The position numbers were made by a program, and so were the translations under genes. 64,000 bases of DNA from Haematobia irritans (Eukaryota; Arthropoda; Insecta; Diptera; Muscidae), in the NCBI RefSeq assembly GCF_050003625.1, contig NC_134398.1:113622145-113686144 (forward strand), written 5' to 3'. A model generated the notes under the pieces. That model ran no database searches, was not told the origin of the DNA, and saw only the letters and a program-made list of their open reading frames with translations. Positions 35,412-47,639 of the stretch are shown one piece after another; positions within the stretch are counted from its first letter, which is position 1, and every line of letters starts with the position of its first letter.

Positions 35412-35470
35412 AGGCTAGGTTAGGTTAGGTATAGTGGCAGCCCGATATTTCAGGCTCATTTTAAAAATCC
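35412..35470 (-). repeat. LINE 3'-tail fragment
   Basis: GGTTAGGTTAGGTATAGTGGCAGCCCGATATTTCAGGCTCA: the minus-strand 3' end of the LOA-like LINE with an AACCTAACCT tail, about 55 bp only. Confidence 0.6.
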
Positions 35471-35871
35471 AAAATATAATATGTACTTAAAAGTACAAAT
35501 GTTATCTTAATTCCAAAAAAAAAATAAAAAAAAAACTTTAAGCCAAAGATAAAAAATCTTCCAAATAAGTCATAGCCTATAGTTGAAACATTTTTATCTT
35601 ATATTTAAAGAATCAGTAGTTTAGTAAATTTAAGACCGATTTCTTTAAATCAAACATGTTTTTCTTTACTTTAAAGGAAATTTGCATTAATTCAAATACA
35701 TACGACTTTTTGGGTAGGAAGCACATTTCCAATATGTGTAAAAAAAGTTTTGTGAAGCAAAGATTATAAAATTAGTTTTTAAATAAAATTTCATTATTAT
35801 AAAGAATTTTGTCCTTAATATTGTGTAAATTGCCCATTCTAAAAGTTAGATGGCATAATATTTAATACCTG

Positions 35872-36330
35872 GCCATAGGAACATTCCGCACACTAGATAT
35901 GCTAATGTTCTCAAGACGTCAGATATCACTCCTGATATCTGCTATCATGGGTCGCTGCCTGATAGGCGAATTTGCAAAAACTATTGCTGCGAAGTATAAT
36001 GACTACTGTATGAGCTGTCATGATGCGGATGAGAAGGAATCAATTAAACACCTCTTGTGTCCTGCATTTTGTGTAAGTCGTAAGCGAATTTCTGAGGGCA
36101 TATAGCTTTAGATTACTGGCGGACCTGGAAAACGTTAACATAAGCAGTCTGTTAATGTTTTTGGAACAATCTGTTTGGTTCAACAAAATAAAATAATAGA
36201 GGAGTTTAGTGGTTAAAACTAGAAGTACCCATATGTTATAGGTACTTTTAGTTAAATGTGGTACACATAATGGACTGAATAATCTAAGTGAGCCTGAATA
36301 ATTTTCGGGCTGCCACTTTTACACAACCTA
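35872..36330 (+). pseudogene. LOA-like LINE, 3' fragment (RNase H end)
   Basis: Begins with codons for GHRNIP, then jumps to HTLDMLMFSRRQISLLISAI, skipping about 55 residues present at 60980-61200, so it is internally deleted. It continues to the CMSCHDADEKESIKHLLC zinc-knuckle-like region, lost by a small deletion after LLC. The 3' untranslated part ends in GGGCTGCCACTTTTACACAACCTAA near 36330. Non-functional. Confidence 0.8.
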
Positions 36331-36359
36331 ACATCCAAAAATGTTCTCCCAAAGATGTT

Positions 36360-36741
36360 CTTTATTTTAACTACTCAGGAAGTTCTTTTGTTTAAATTTT
36401 TTACAAATCGCGTTTTTCATATTTTAAAGGGGTAATTTTTACTTTTTTTGTTTCAAATAGGTTAAAAATGTAAGGAATAATAAAATGGTACAAATTTTTT
36501 TAAATTAAAAAAAAAAAACATAAAAAGTTTTAAAAATTATTTATTTATCAAAATATCACAAAAATTTTTAATTCTCATCCAAAACGCCGAATTCGGATCG
36601 CGCCTTAAGAAGTGATGTATAGTCAGTGCAATGGCTGTTGAAATGGTGGACATCCGTCCTATGACAAGCCCATGTTAAATTCATCGCTTCTGCGCCAATT
36701 TTGCACCCCTTCCAAAACGAAAATTTTCACTACTTTTTTAC
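36360..36741 (+). repeat. Dispersed repeat R, copy 2
   Basis: Same orientation and block order as 515-980, including TTAAGAAGTGATG and GGTGGACATCCGTCCTATGA; its right end is less well kept. Confidence 0.55.
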
Positions 36742-37077
36742 TGGGATTTATTGGTCTTGCACCCTCAAAAAAAATCGCTTCTTTAACATATGTTCCAAAC
36801 ATATTTTGCAGGAAGCACATATATTATTGGATACTGCCGAAACATTAATATGTTTGTTTTATGTGAACATATTATATGTTTGGAAGCATTTTGAGCCCAA
36901 AAATATTATATGCTTGGAAGAATTTTTCCCAAAGACGATTGTGCTCATTCCCTAACATACTCGTTATTTTCACTTCCACGAAATATTTTAATTCTTGGCA
37001 CCTTTTTCTGTAATACAAATAATGTTGAAGAAATTATTCACTTTCATAATTTTTTTTAAATTTTACCTTTCGCCTGC

Positions 37078-37145
37078 ACGGAGAATCGAACCGAGTACCA
37101 TACAGTTTGTAAGCCAACACACTATCCACTGGGCTACGTAGCTGT
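37078..37145 (-). repeat. tRNA-like module 2 in D element
   Basis: Minus strand: GTAGCCCAGTGGATAGTG (A-box-like), then CTTACAA, where UAC would fall in the anticodon, and a B box GGTTCGATTCT. Stems imperfect. Confidence 0.5.
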
Positions 37146-37259
37146 CATGGTCACCAGCAGATAATTATCGTTATAAGTTACATTTATATAGCATAGTTTG
37201 CAGCGCCCACGAGCCCATGCAAACATAACATTATTTAACAGAAACATACATTTGTTTGC

Positions 37260-37328
37260 CACGTGGAGCAGTGGTTAGCATGTCTGCCTTGCATGCAAAG
37301 GGTCGTGGGTTCAATCCCTGCTCCGACC
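37260..37328 (+). repeat. tRNA-Ala-like module in D element
   Basis: GTGGAGCAGTGGTTAGCATG, loop CTTGCAT with UGC flanked by a 4-of-5 bp stem (TCTGC/GCAAA), B box GGGTTCAATCCC. The best preserved of the tRNA-like modules in the window. Confidence 0.55.
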
Positions 37329-38960
37329 GAACACTTTTTTCTTTTTTTTTAATTTACACATTTATATTTATACTATATTAAATTTTTATAATGAAACTTC
37401 GAAATGTGGGTTATTAAAGATTTATAGTCATTAACAGTGCTTGATATAAACGAAATTGACTGATTTTTGGATAAAATATTATTTTTTTATTGCAAAAATA
37501 ACAATTTTGTAACAAAAAACTGTTTTTGGTACAAAACTTTAAAATTTGGAAGGAATTCAAAAACTAACAAAAGAAGAACGTGGAGTCGAGTATAAACATA
37601 CATAAATAATTTTATAATATAAACATAAATTTATTTAGACGTGAACAGTTTTTTACTAGCATTTAACACCATCGGTCTAAAATGCCTTTTATTTTTCTTT
37701 AATAATTAATTCATTTTAAAGAAAATAAACTTTTTAAATTGTTTTAGTTGCAAAACTCGAACTTAATGCCCGCTTTTATATTTGAAGGTGTCCGTCAACT
37801 CCTCTTGGACTACTTATTAATAAAGAGGAACTAAACTTTGTTTTTATAGACTTTACTGTGTAATTTTTCACTATTTCCTCCTTATTTCATTTTACTGTCC
37901 CAACTCTAAAAAGAGTATAGTGCCCTTTCGTTATTTTTATGAAGACCCCTGATTTCTTTAAACGAACCAAGAAAAAAATTGTGCCCATAATGCCAAAATG
38001 ATAAACAAAACACATGTCCACACATACATAAAATGCTGCTCTCAAGGCGAAAACACAGGCTTTTTTTTTCAAATGTCTATTCTCTTGGTTCCGAATGTCC
38101 ATTCTCTTTATTCAAATTAAATAATATTTAGACTTAGCATATCAAATTTTTGGCCTTATCATAAAACAGTTTTCCGAAACAACATACAAGCGGTTTCACA
38201 GAAATTGTTCTCTTTTGATTCTTTCGCTGTGTTATGTTGATATCTTTTGTCAACTCTCCCGGTTTCCATCTCTATTTCTTTCTCTATACTCTCTCTGTCG
38301 CTTTGGATAAAATATCACAACATATATATGTTTAGTCGAAATTTGTAAATTTATATATGTTTGCATTCACACATATGATTTTTATGAAACATTTATGCCC
38401 CAAACATAATATATTCTAACATATTAACATAGATGTCCCAAACATTTAGTGTTAGTTTAGGAACATTACATGTTTGCACTTAAATATATTGTGTTTTAAA
38501 ATTGTGCCCGAAACACACTTTGTTTATATCAGAACATATGAAAAACATATTTTTCTAAGAGTGTGTACAACAAAACTTAGGTCTTATATTTATAGTACAA
38601 GATTTATATAATACCAAATAGAAATCCTAATGCATATGATACTATAATTAATTAGTCAAATTTGTATTCGTTAAAAAATAAGTTTACTAAGTTATATGAA
38701 TAAGAAACAAGTAGTAAAAACCGAAAGTGATTAACTAAACAAATTTTAATGGAAGATACAAATTAGATATTAAAATATATAAATATTGATTATAAACAAA
38801 TTTAATATTTAGAAATAAATAAAAGATGTTAAGTTATATTATGATGTGCGATAGTAATCAAAAAGTCTGTTCTTAAATTTTTCTGCGTTGCTTATTAATT
38901 GTAAATCATTGGGAAGAGCATTCCAGAGGCGCACAGAATTTATAAAGAAGTGCCATATAG

Positions 38961-40202
38961 TAGTAGTAGTAGTATTCCTCTTTATTGAATGAATATTTCT
39001 TCGATTATTACATAATTATATTCAGTAAATGTACATAAATTTCAATACAAGACGATGAAGTTAATAACGACAATGTAAGAAAATACGTCGGTCGTAAAGC
39101 TTATCAAAATTAATTTATGTGGTTATATATTCATATATTTTATTTATTACTTAATTATATTCATTTATTATGAACTGCCGGTATTTAATACTGCCTTCTA
39201 TATAGGTTACTAGCTTATCCCAATCTCCGTCTTCCATCCCATCTAGTATCGTAATTACTTCCTCATCAGAAAGTATTGGCTTCCTAAATGCCGAGATCCG
39301 AAATTCCCAGAGTATAGGGCATATTCCTAAGAAGTGTTGCAATGTCTCCATTTCATTCATATCATTCCCCTGCGTGCTTTAAAAATCCATACAATGTTTC
39401 GATAAGAATATCTTTCATTCAGATAAAGGTGAGCCCTGTTTGGGTCCAGGTATTTATATAGACGTAGGCTTTCACTGTTACTTTTTCTATTCAATCTTTC
39501 TTCATACATGCGCCGATTCATAATATTTAGTAAGTTTGTGGCAAACGCATTGCACCTCGTTAGAGAAGAGATTCTTGGCCATTGCAAAATTAGATTTTGG
39601 GCCAATGTTCTCAACTCTTTCGCCCAGAAAATATTTCGGTCCCATATAATTTCAGCAAGCTGATGTGGGAGTCTGTTTTCTGTGTATTGAAACATTATTT
39701 CTTCTAAATATTATAAATGTAACCCCAAGGTATATATTTGTGTATCTTCAACTTCCGTTTCCAGCATAAGTATGTAATTTGGGGTTAAACTGGATACTGT
39801 CAAAATCCGTTTTAAAAAATATCTCTGCAATGAATTAACATCTTCGAAATAAGAAAATCCCCAAACTTGGGCTGCATACGTCTGGATTGATCGGCAAACA
39901 GCTAAATACAACTTCCACTTAGCATTCGTGTTGACATCCGCTCTTTCTATGAAATTCTTCGACGTTGAGTTTATAGCATTTTTTGCCTCATTATTTATTT
40001 TTTGGATTGCTTATGGAATTTAATTTTTGGGGTGAAAGTTATCCCTAAATATTTAGATTCATTTGAGATTTTTATTTCCTCTCCCATATATGTCCACCTT
40101 TCTGTCCGGCTTAATTTCCCACCATTCCTAAAGACCATTATTTCTGATTTCGTCAGATTAACTTCCAAACTCCACATTTTGCGATACATCTCTACTTATA
40201 TA
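38961..40202 (-). pseudogene. 5'-truncated LINE with target duplication
   Basis: Bounded by TGCCATATAG (38951-38960 and 40203-40212), a 10-bp target duplication. The 3' tail is (ACT)n followed by the flank. Broken frames give, in order, LEVNLTKSEIMVFRNGGKLS, YLGITFTPKIKFH, RSIQTYAAQVWGFSYFEDVN, LNERYSYRNIVWIFKARRG and METLQHFLGICPILWEFR. This is the end of an RT (after the YADD core) plus its C-terminal region. Catalytic motifs are lost by 5' truncation, usual for LINEs. Inserted in the older relic at 38839-41935. Confidence 0.75.
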
Positions 40203-40479
40203 TGCCATATAGAGTGTCGCATTGGGACCATTCTGTCCCTCGATTAGATCTCACAAATCTCAGTCTCTCATAAAAATATGGAGGTTGTCGAGTATATATA
40301 ATCCTATGTAGGAACAATATAGTGCAGCAAGATAAATGTTTGTCGAATGGCATACCATACAAAAGTTAAAGAAATGGAGAAACATGTTGAAACAGACGAA
40401 GATTATAGACGATGATGTTATTGTAAACGATATTCAATTTCCGTTTGCTTTCAGCATTGTATCTGGTAAAAAGTTAATA

Positions 40480-41492
40480 CACCCAGAAAAAAGTGTTTAG
40501 AAAACTACAGGAAAAACTGTTCATCAATTTAGTTTAGCCATTTTATTCCCATTAAGGTAAATTTTTGTGTGAAATAATAAAATTTACTTGTTTCAGTAAA
40601 AAAATCTAAACTGAAAGCAGTTAGGAATAGTTCATTAACTAGAATAAGGCATGGAATTTTACTAATACTGTTTTCTTCGATGGGTATAAGAATTTACGAC
40701 TTAAAAAGAATATTTTATTTTAATCGACACCTGTCATCGATGTAATCGATATGTTTGCGCGTGGGTTGTTTTTTTAGTTGAAATGGTGTTGTTATGAGAT
40801 ATTTGTTATTTTAAATTAGTGAGAAAATACCAGAAGAATAACAACCCCTTAATTCGTCTTCAATTATCAGGTAATATTCAGTGACGCAAACCTTTTGTGA
40901 AAAAATTGGTTTATGATTTTTTATATTTGTAGGTATTGAAATTGTAAAAGGAGGACAAAAGCGTTAGGCAGCAACTTATTAAAACTGAAAGGTACAAGAA
41001 GAAGAAAAATACGGTTTACAGTTTATAACATTAGATGGAAATTGGAATAGTGGAATACTAAATTAATATTTCAAGGCCAATCGATGCTGTTGACTTTAAA
41101 TAAGTTATTTAATATATTAATAAAACATGTATTTTATAGAAGAAAAAATTGCTTATACAAATAAATAAATTGTATTTAAAAACGAAGGTAAGCAGTTCTA
41201 TTTTGAAGTAAAAGGTTTACCACAAATATGTAAGATTTGTCCAAATGAATGAAAAAAGTTCAATAAAATCAATCCATATATGAATTCAATTCAGTTAAAT
41301 TTTTTCATTCTGTATTATAGTGGTACATAAATATAGGAAAATGTTAACTAATATATGGAATGCATTCTACCTAATTTCTACGAAAATCACATCGTTTAAA
41401 CAAATAAAAATGTCTTTGGCGCTATACGAAGTTCAACTTTCTTCACAATGAGTTCATTTTAACTTAAAGAAGTGGTCACTTTTTTCTGGGTG
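40480..41492 (+). mobile_element. MITE A, second copy (1013 bp)
   Basis: Termini CACCCAGAAAAAAGTG and CACTTTTTTCTGGGTG are perfect inverted repeats, flanked by TA (40478-40479, 41493-41494). Lacks MITE B, and so shows the empty site of B (TA at 41368-41369). Confidence 0.9.
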
Positions 41493-41935
41493 TATGGTTG
41501 CGAACTTTTTGCCAGATAAACCTGGTATTAAAACACTCTTCTCCAAGAGTGTATGTATACTAGAGGAGTAAGATGCTGTGTATACCACAGAGACCTTAAT
41601 TTATTATATGTTTGTCCTATCACCGTATTAATATGTTATGATTTGTCCAGGTAAGCGTAAAGGTAAAGTAATTCCAAGGCTCTTCGCAGAATTCAAAATG
41701 CTACCATAATTGAATGTTAGCACCACGTCTGTATAGGAGTAAGCATTTCGTCACTACTTAGGTAGATTTGGACATCGACACTTTGAACAGATTTTGACCG
41801 ACCATTTAGATACGTGACCAATAGACGGACCGAACTAGAAGAAAAACCATAAACATTCCTCAGTTTGTAGCACAACAGCGAGTGATCAACCGTATCAAAC
41901 GCCTATGAATGATCCAAGAGTATACTCTTTATGAG

Positions 41936-42429
41936 TATGAACGAATAAATAAGAAACGCAGGTTCAAATATCACCATAGGCAATTTTTTTATCAAATATT
42001 TTTCTAATTTTTTTATGTTATCATCGTTTTCATTGTGTTATTTTCGGCATATATTTTTTATAAATATATAAATCAACAAAAAAATTAAAAATTCTCGTAA
42101 CTTGCAAAACCTTCTCAAAAGAACTTCCATGGAAGCGAAAAAGTCAAACAGCACAGGTTTAATTCCCAACGGGGATAAAATTTTTTATTATTATTGTTTT
42201 TTTTTTTTTTTTAACTTTTTTTATTATTTTTCTATTTTTTGTCTATTTAATTGTCCAAAACTTAAATTTGCACTTAAAATAGCCTAATTGCGTATTTTCG
42301 AATACTTTTCAAAAAGGACTGCCTCGGAAATGGAAAAAAATCATCCCACGAGGCGCTTTAGAAGAAATTTTTGTGGACTTGTCAAAAGGACAGCATCTGA
42401 AATTGAAAAAAATGGATGGGGGATTCCGC
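41936..42429. other. Unassigned, low complexity
   Basis: T-rich run near 42180-42250 and AAAATGGAAAAAAAT words. A GGTTTAATTCCC resembling a B box lies at 42155, but no A box at the right distance. No gene supported. Confidence 0.35.
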
Positions 42430-44090
42430 GATTTTGTACAAAGAGTACAATTGAGACTGTTGTAAAGTGTGCCAAATTTGGTTTAGATTTAGATACAGCT
42501 CACATATATATCTTTCCCCGTTTTACGCCCATATGACCACAGAGGCCAAAGTTGTACTCCTACACCCTCAAAATATTATATGTTTGGAAGCATTTTGAGC
42601 CCAAAAATATAATATGCTTGGAAGAGTTTGCCCCAAAAACCATACAGTTTGTAAGCCAACACACTATCCACTGCGCTACGTAGCTGTTATAGTCGCCAGT
42701 AGACAATTGTCGTTCTAAGTATAAACATACATACATAATTTTATAATATACACATAAAATTATTTAGGCGTGAACGGTTGTTTACTAGCATTTAACACAA
42801 TTTTAAATGCATCCAAAACTTATCGTATTTTGTACTTAATTTCATTTGTACATTTAAGGCCGGTATTAAGTTGGCATTATCGCTCTAAAATGACCCTGTT
42901 TTACCTTTTACTTTTCTTTAATAATTCATTTTAAAGAAAATAAACTTTTTCAATTGTTTTAGCTGCAAAACTCGAACTTAATGCCCGCTTTTCCTACTCC
43001 TCTTGGACTACTTATTAATAAAGAGGAACTAAACTTTGTGTTTATACATTTTAATCTTTAATTTTTCAATATTTCCTCCTTTTTTCATTTTACTGTCCCA
43101 ACTCTAAAAAGAGTATAGTGCCCTTTCGTTATTTTTATGAAGATCCCTTTGTAATTTTTGTATATTTCCACCGTTTTCTTTAATTTTCTTTGTCTGAATA
43201 TGTTGACTTACTCCTTGTACGTTCCGATTTCTTTTAACGAACCAACACAAAAATTGTGTCCATAATGCCAAAATGATAAACAAAACACATGTCCACACAT
43301 ACATAAAATGCTGCTCTCAAGGCGAAACACAAGTTTTTTTTTTTCAAATGTCTATTCTCTTGGTTCCGAATGTATATTCTCTTTATTCCGCATACCCATT
43401 CTAATATTCAAATTAAATAATATTTAGACTTAAGCATACCAAATTTTTGGCCTTATCATAAAACAGTTTTCCGAAACAACATATGTTACAAGCGTTTTCA
43501 CAGAAATTGCTCTCTTTTGATTCTCTCGCTGTGTTATGTTGATATCTTTCGTCAACCCTCCAGATTTCATCTCTATTTCTTTCTCTATACTCTCTCTCTC
43601 TATCGCTCTCCGAATAAAATATCACAACATACTATATATGTTTACTTGAAATTTGTAAATTTATATATGTTTACATTCACACATATTATTTTTATGAAAC
43701 ATTCATCCCCCACGCATAATATATTCTAATATATTAACATATGTGTTCCAAACATTTAGTGTTAGTTTAGGAACATTACATGTTTGCACTTAATTATATT
43801 GTGTTTAAAAATTGTGCCCGAAACACATTTTGTTTATATCGGAACATTGAAAAACACATTTTTCTAACAGTGTATTTACATGCCAAATTTGGTTGACTTA
43901 GATTTATGTATAGCTCGATTTAGATTCATATGACCACGGGGACCAAGGATTCATTCTGAATATTTTGAAATTATGGAAACAGAGTACAATTAACATTTTA
44001 GCAAAGTGTGCAAAGTTGGTTAAAATCGGTTTAGATTGAGACAAAGCCCCCATATATGTGTTCTTCCAAAATACACACATTTTTATTTTA
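42430..44090 (-). repeat. Tandem-repeat fragment split by a D element
   Basis: 42430-42560 and 43875-44090 both carry the TTTAGATTTAGATACAGCTC type of unit (as at 1-345). They were contiguous before the D element entered at 42561-43874. Confidence 0.6.
42563..43872 (-). mobile_element. MITE family D copy (1310 bp)
   Basis: Ends CACCCTCAAAATATTATATG and TTTTTCTAACAGTG, with TA on both sides (42561-42562, 43873-43874). The tRNA-like part is mostly deleted (only CACTGCGCTACGTAGCTG remains near 42670). Contains MITE G at 42850-42992, as in the copy at 36760. Confidence 0.8.
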
Positions 44091-44199
44091 AAATCGCCAG
44101 TGCTAAGCACAAACATTACACAAATGTTCCCTTACTTCTAAGACATATCTATCTACCGATAAATCATAATTGCACATCCAATTGTTGTTCTGAAAAACC

Positions 44200-44582
44200 T
44201 ACAGAATATAGACCCCGAATCGGAGAGCCGGTTCATAAGGGGGCTATATCAAAAACTGTACCGGTATGCAATATATTCGGCACACATATTTATAGTCCTA
44301 AAAACCTCCAGATTTCCAATTTCAAGCAATATGGATAAAAACTCCGGTTTCTATAAGCCCAAGAAGTAAAATCGGGAGATCGGTCAATATGGGGGCTATA
44401 CCAAAACATGGACCGATACTCACTATTTTCCTCTTTATGGTCCTAAAATACCCCTAGATTTCTAATTTCAAGCAAATTGGATAAAAACTTCGGTTTGTAT
44501 AAGCCCAAGACCTCAAATCGGGTCGTCGGTTTATATGGGGACTATATAAAAACCTGGGCCGATATAGCCCATCTTCGAACTT
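44200..44582 (+). mobile_element. Helentron-like element 3, left part
   Basis: Homologous to the middle and right of 21008-22413 (GGGGGCTATACCAAAACATGG). Interrupted by the LINE at 44583; its right part resumes at 51186 and ends GGTGGTGGGTATA at 51415. The left end is missing. Confidence 0.7.
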
Positions 44583-44714
44583 AGGTTAGGTTAAAGTGGC
44601 AGCCCGATTAAGATTCAGGCTCACTTAGACTATTCAGTCCATTGTGATACCACATTAACTAAAAGTACCTATTACATATGGGCACTTCTAGTTTTAACCG
44701 CTGAACCTTCTTGA

Positions 44715-45284
44715 TTATTTTTCTTTGTTGAACCAACCAGATTGTTCCAAAAATATTAGCAGACTGCTTAAGTTAACGTTTTCCAGATCCGCCAGTAATC
44801 TGAAGCTATATGCTCCTAAAAGTTGCTTGCGCTTTACACAAAATGCAGGACACTCACACAAGAGGTGTTTAATTGATTCTTTTTCCTCCGCATCATGACA
44901 GCTCATACAATAGTCATTATACTTCGCGCCAATAGTTTTTGCAAAATCTCCTATCAGGCAGCGACCCGTTATAGCAGATATCAGGAGTGATATCTGACGT
45001 CTCGAGAACATTAGCATATCTAGTGTGCGGTTTAAGTTGAAATGGGGCCATATTTGCTTGGTGTCGTTACAACCCTTGCAATTCTCCCATCGAACATTTG
45101 CCATCATAACAGCCTTCTCACGCAGCATGAGCTTGCAGGTAGCTAGGGGCATACCAACAAATTCTAGTTCCCCTGGAATATGTAAGGTAGTCCCTAGCCT
45201 TGCCAACTCATCCGCTTCGCAGTTCCCCGGAATGTTCCTATGGCCAGGCACCCATATTAGGTGAATATTGTACTGCTCAGCCAT
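44715..45284 (-). pseudogene. LINE ORF2, RNase H end and zinc knuckle
   Basis: Carries the last RNase H motif (LIWVPGHRNIPGNCEADELA) and, near the end, a CMSCHDAEEKESIKHLLCEC cluster like the C-terminal knuckle of I/LOA ORF2 proteins; ends EQSGWFNKEK. It is separated from the upstream part by a deletion of about 135 bp: 60800-60940 shows the missing residues, including the IYSESQ catalytic region. The deletion also shifts the frame. RNase H is therefore dead in this copy. Confidence 0.8.
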
Positions 45285-45285
45285 C

Positions 45286-46351
45286 TCATTGAGAGATTTG
45301 CAGCCAATTCGCCACCTCTCTTATTGCTAATATTTCAGCCTGAAAAACACTACAGTGATTAGGTAATCTTTTCGCTATTTGAAGTTCCAGATCATTAGAA
45401 TATACTCCGAAACCCACTTGTCCATCCAATTTGGAGCAATCAGTGTAGAAATCTATATATTCTTTATTCCCCGGGGTATGTGTGCACCACGCCTCACTGT
45501 TGGGGATTAGAGTCTCAAACTTTTTGTCGAAAAGTGGACTCGCCAAAGTGTAATCCACTACGTTAGGCACATCTGACATTATTTTGAGGACAGAACTGTG
45601 ACCGTAACCATTTTCCGACCACAGCGATAGTTCGCGCAACCACACAGCCGTTGTTGCAGCTGACTGTTTGGCCAAAATGTCTAAAGGCAATAGATGCATC
45701 ATGACATTAAGGGAATTTGTTCCTGTCTTGCTGAATGCGCCTGAAATACACAAACCAGTCGGTTTCTGAAGTGCCGGCCACCAGACTACAACACCATATA
45801 GCATTATAGGTCTAACCACTGCCGTGTATAGCCAATGCACAATTTTTGGTTTTAGTCCCCACTTTTTTCCTATTGCCTTTTTGCACGAGTACAAAGCTAC
45901 AGTTGCCTTCCTCGCCCTTTCTTCAATATTAAGCTTAAAGTTCAGCTTCCTGTCCAAAATAACGCCAAGGTATTTTGCACAATCACCAAAGGGAATTTCA
46001 ATACCCCCTAAGGAAATAGGCCTAACCGTGGGAGTTTTGCGATCTTTGCAGTACATGACTAATTCTGTCTTTGCAGGATTTACCCCAAGACCATTGTCTT
46101 TCGCCCATTGTTCAGTCATCCGGAGGGCCCTCTGAATAATATCTCTGATTGTGGGTGGGAATTTTCCCCTGACTGCCAGAGCTACATCATCTGCGTATGC
46201 CACCACTTTTATCCTTTCTTTTTCTAGAGTAACCAGAAGGCTATTTATAGCAACATTCCAAAGAAGAGGTGATAGAACTCCTCCTTGGAGAGTGCCTCTG
46301 TTCACATACTTTTGTATATTTGCTTGTCCTAGTGTGGCTGAAATACCCCAG
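45286..46351 (-). pseudogene. LINE ORF2, RT second half and RNase H start
   Basis: RT motif B reads GTLQGGVLSPLLW (the sister copy at 59756 has GTPQGG), followed by motif C VVAYADDVALAV, then NPAKTELV and KYLGVILDRKLNF (thumb side). RNase H begins DFYTDCSKLDGQVGFGV (usual TDGS changed to TDCS), with the Glu in FQAEILAIRE. Its 5' side is the 1.73-kb insertion at 46347; its 3' side is the deletion described at 44715. Confidence 0.85.
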
Positions 46352-46377
46352 CGAGCAATTATGTCCGACGTGTCGGA

Positions 46378-46772
46378 CGTCCTAAAACGTCTGCCAAATC
46401 TCTGGTATTATATCAGACATTTAGCCGAAAATCTGTTATTTCTTCCGAGATTTATCTGACTTTGTCTGCACATTCTCTGATCTTTTTTCAGACGATGTCT
46501 GTACAATCTTTGAAGTTTCGTACGAGAACTAACCGACGTAGTCGGCAGAATCTCTGAAGGGAATTTTGGCAACGGGCGTCCGAAAACGTCTGCTAAATCT
46601 CTGGTATTATATCAGACATTTAGCCGAAAATCTGTTATTTCTTCCGAGATTTGTCCGACTTTGTCTGCACATTCTCTGATCTTTTTTCAGACGATGTCTG
46701 CACAATCTCTGAAGTTTCGTACGAGAACTAACCGACGTAGTCGGCAGAATCTCTGAAGGGAATTTTGTCAAC
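46378..46772 (+). repeat. Two about 197-bp tandem repeats
   Basis: AAACGTCTGCYAAATCTCTGG to GAAGGGAATTTTG occurs twice, with over 95% identity by eye, and a third partial start follows at about 46773. Confidence 0.85.
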
Positions 46773-46839
46773 CGAGATTTGTCCGAAAACCTCTGCAAAA
46801 GTTCGAAGGGAGTTTTTTTTTGCATTTTGTTATTATTTT

Positions 46840-47229
46840 TGCACTCCATTGTCAGTTTCTATTGTGATATCGCGCGGAACAGATTGAACAAATAAAACGG
46901 TGAGTGAATAAAAAAATAGTGGCAAAGTGAAGAGTTAAAATAGTAAATAACAATATCATAACGGTGTTCTAAAAAAATATAAAAAATATATTATGTTGTC
47001 GCGTCAAGCAATAAGGATTTATATTTTATAAAGTTGCTTAAAGGTATTTACAACAGCGCTATTGTTATTATTATTATCTTAATGATTATAAATTTAATTT
47101 TTAGATGTCACATATGAAAGAATTCCTCAGACGTCGAATTCTACGATTGAATTAAATATGAAGTCTTTTTTCAATTCAGCAAAAGACCGGCTGAATAAAA
47201 GAAATAAGAGAAAGATTGCCGAAGTATAA
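46840..47229 (+). other. Promoter-exon-intron-exon-like unit inside the novel transposon
   Basis: TTGTCAGTTTC at about 46850 resembles a fly initiator. A 50-bp exon ends AATAAAACG at a perfect donor GTGAGT (46900), and an acceptor ATTTTTAG ends at 47104 (205-bp intron). Splicing puts AAAACG directly before ATGTCACATATG, a good start context, but that frame is only MSHMKEFLRRRILRLN. A second start at 47158 gives MKSFFNSAKDRLNKRNKRKI and stops at 47229. Either the remainder of a transposase gene was deleted or it is non-coding. Confidence 0.35.
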
Positions 47230-47639
47230 TGTACATATTTTTTACCAATATTAGGTTATTTTATATTTAACGTATTGAATTTAATTTAAAAAATGAATTG
47301 TTATACGTTATAAAAAAACATTGAATTAATAAACTAGGTTACTTTATATTTTATTTTACCGCTATTTATGCGAATTGAATTTAAAAAATACGTTTAAAAA
47401 CAAACATTGCATTATAAACTTCCATTAAATTTAACAAATTAATATGATCTCTTAGAATAATATAGATTTTAAATAACTTTGAAATAAAATTTTAGTTTTA
47501 AATCTTTTTAAATAACTTTGAAGCACATTTTTAATTGTACGACAAAAGTCCGAGCTTCTCGATAGAAAGTCGGACAAAGTGTCCGACAATGGTCCAAATT
47601 TCTCCGAACAAAATCGTATATAATGTCCGAGAAAGGTCC

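Larger units (their letters stand above)
36760..38563 (-). mobile_element. MITE family D, complete copy with MITE G (1804 bp)
   Basis: Ends CACCCTCAAAAAAAATCGC and ATATTTTTCTAAGAGTG, with TG on both sides (36758-36759, 38564-38565). Contains both tRNA-like modules and a G element at about 37645-37775. CATATGTT/AACATATG words are dense in the two ends. Confidence 0.8.
38839..41935 (-). pseudogene. Old non-LTR reverse transcriptase relic, twice interrupted
   Basis: Three separated pieces read as one RT in order. At 41935-41717: AFDTVDHSLLCYKLRNVYGF then SSVRLLVTYLNGRSKSV, the motif A and B surroundings. At 40479-40203: IIYTRQPPYFYERLRFVRSN. At 38960-38839: FINSVRLWNALPNDLQLISN then EKFKNRLFDYYRTS and a stop. 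Stops and frameshifts abound. It is split by MITE A (40480-41492) and by a younger LINE (38961-40202). The layout is that of LINEs without RNase H; the clade cannot be named. Confidence 0.7.

Noticed and set aside
37260..37328. Functional tRNA-Ala gene
   Set aside because: Acceptor stem does not pair, D arm is irregular and the module recurs in every D element.
38220..38310. (CT)n-rich stretch in D element as a GAGA-factor promoter
   Set aside because: Short and present at the same place in all D copies without a downstream gene.
45025..46459. Plus-strand frames opposite the LINE (45025, 45824, 46151)
   Set aside because: Shadows of ORF2 on the other strand, repeated in mirror opposite copy Y.
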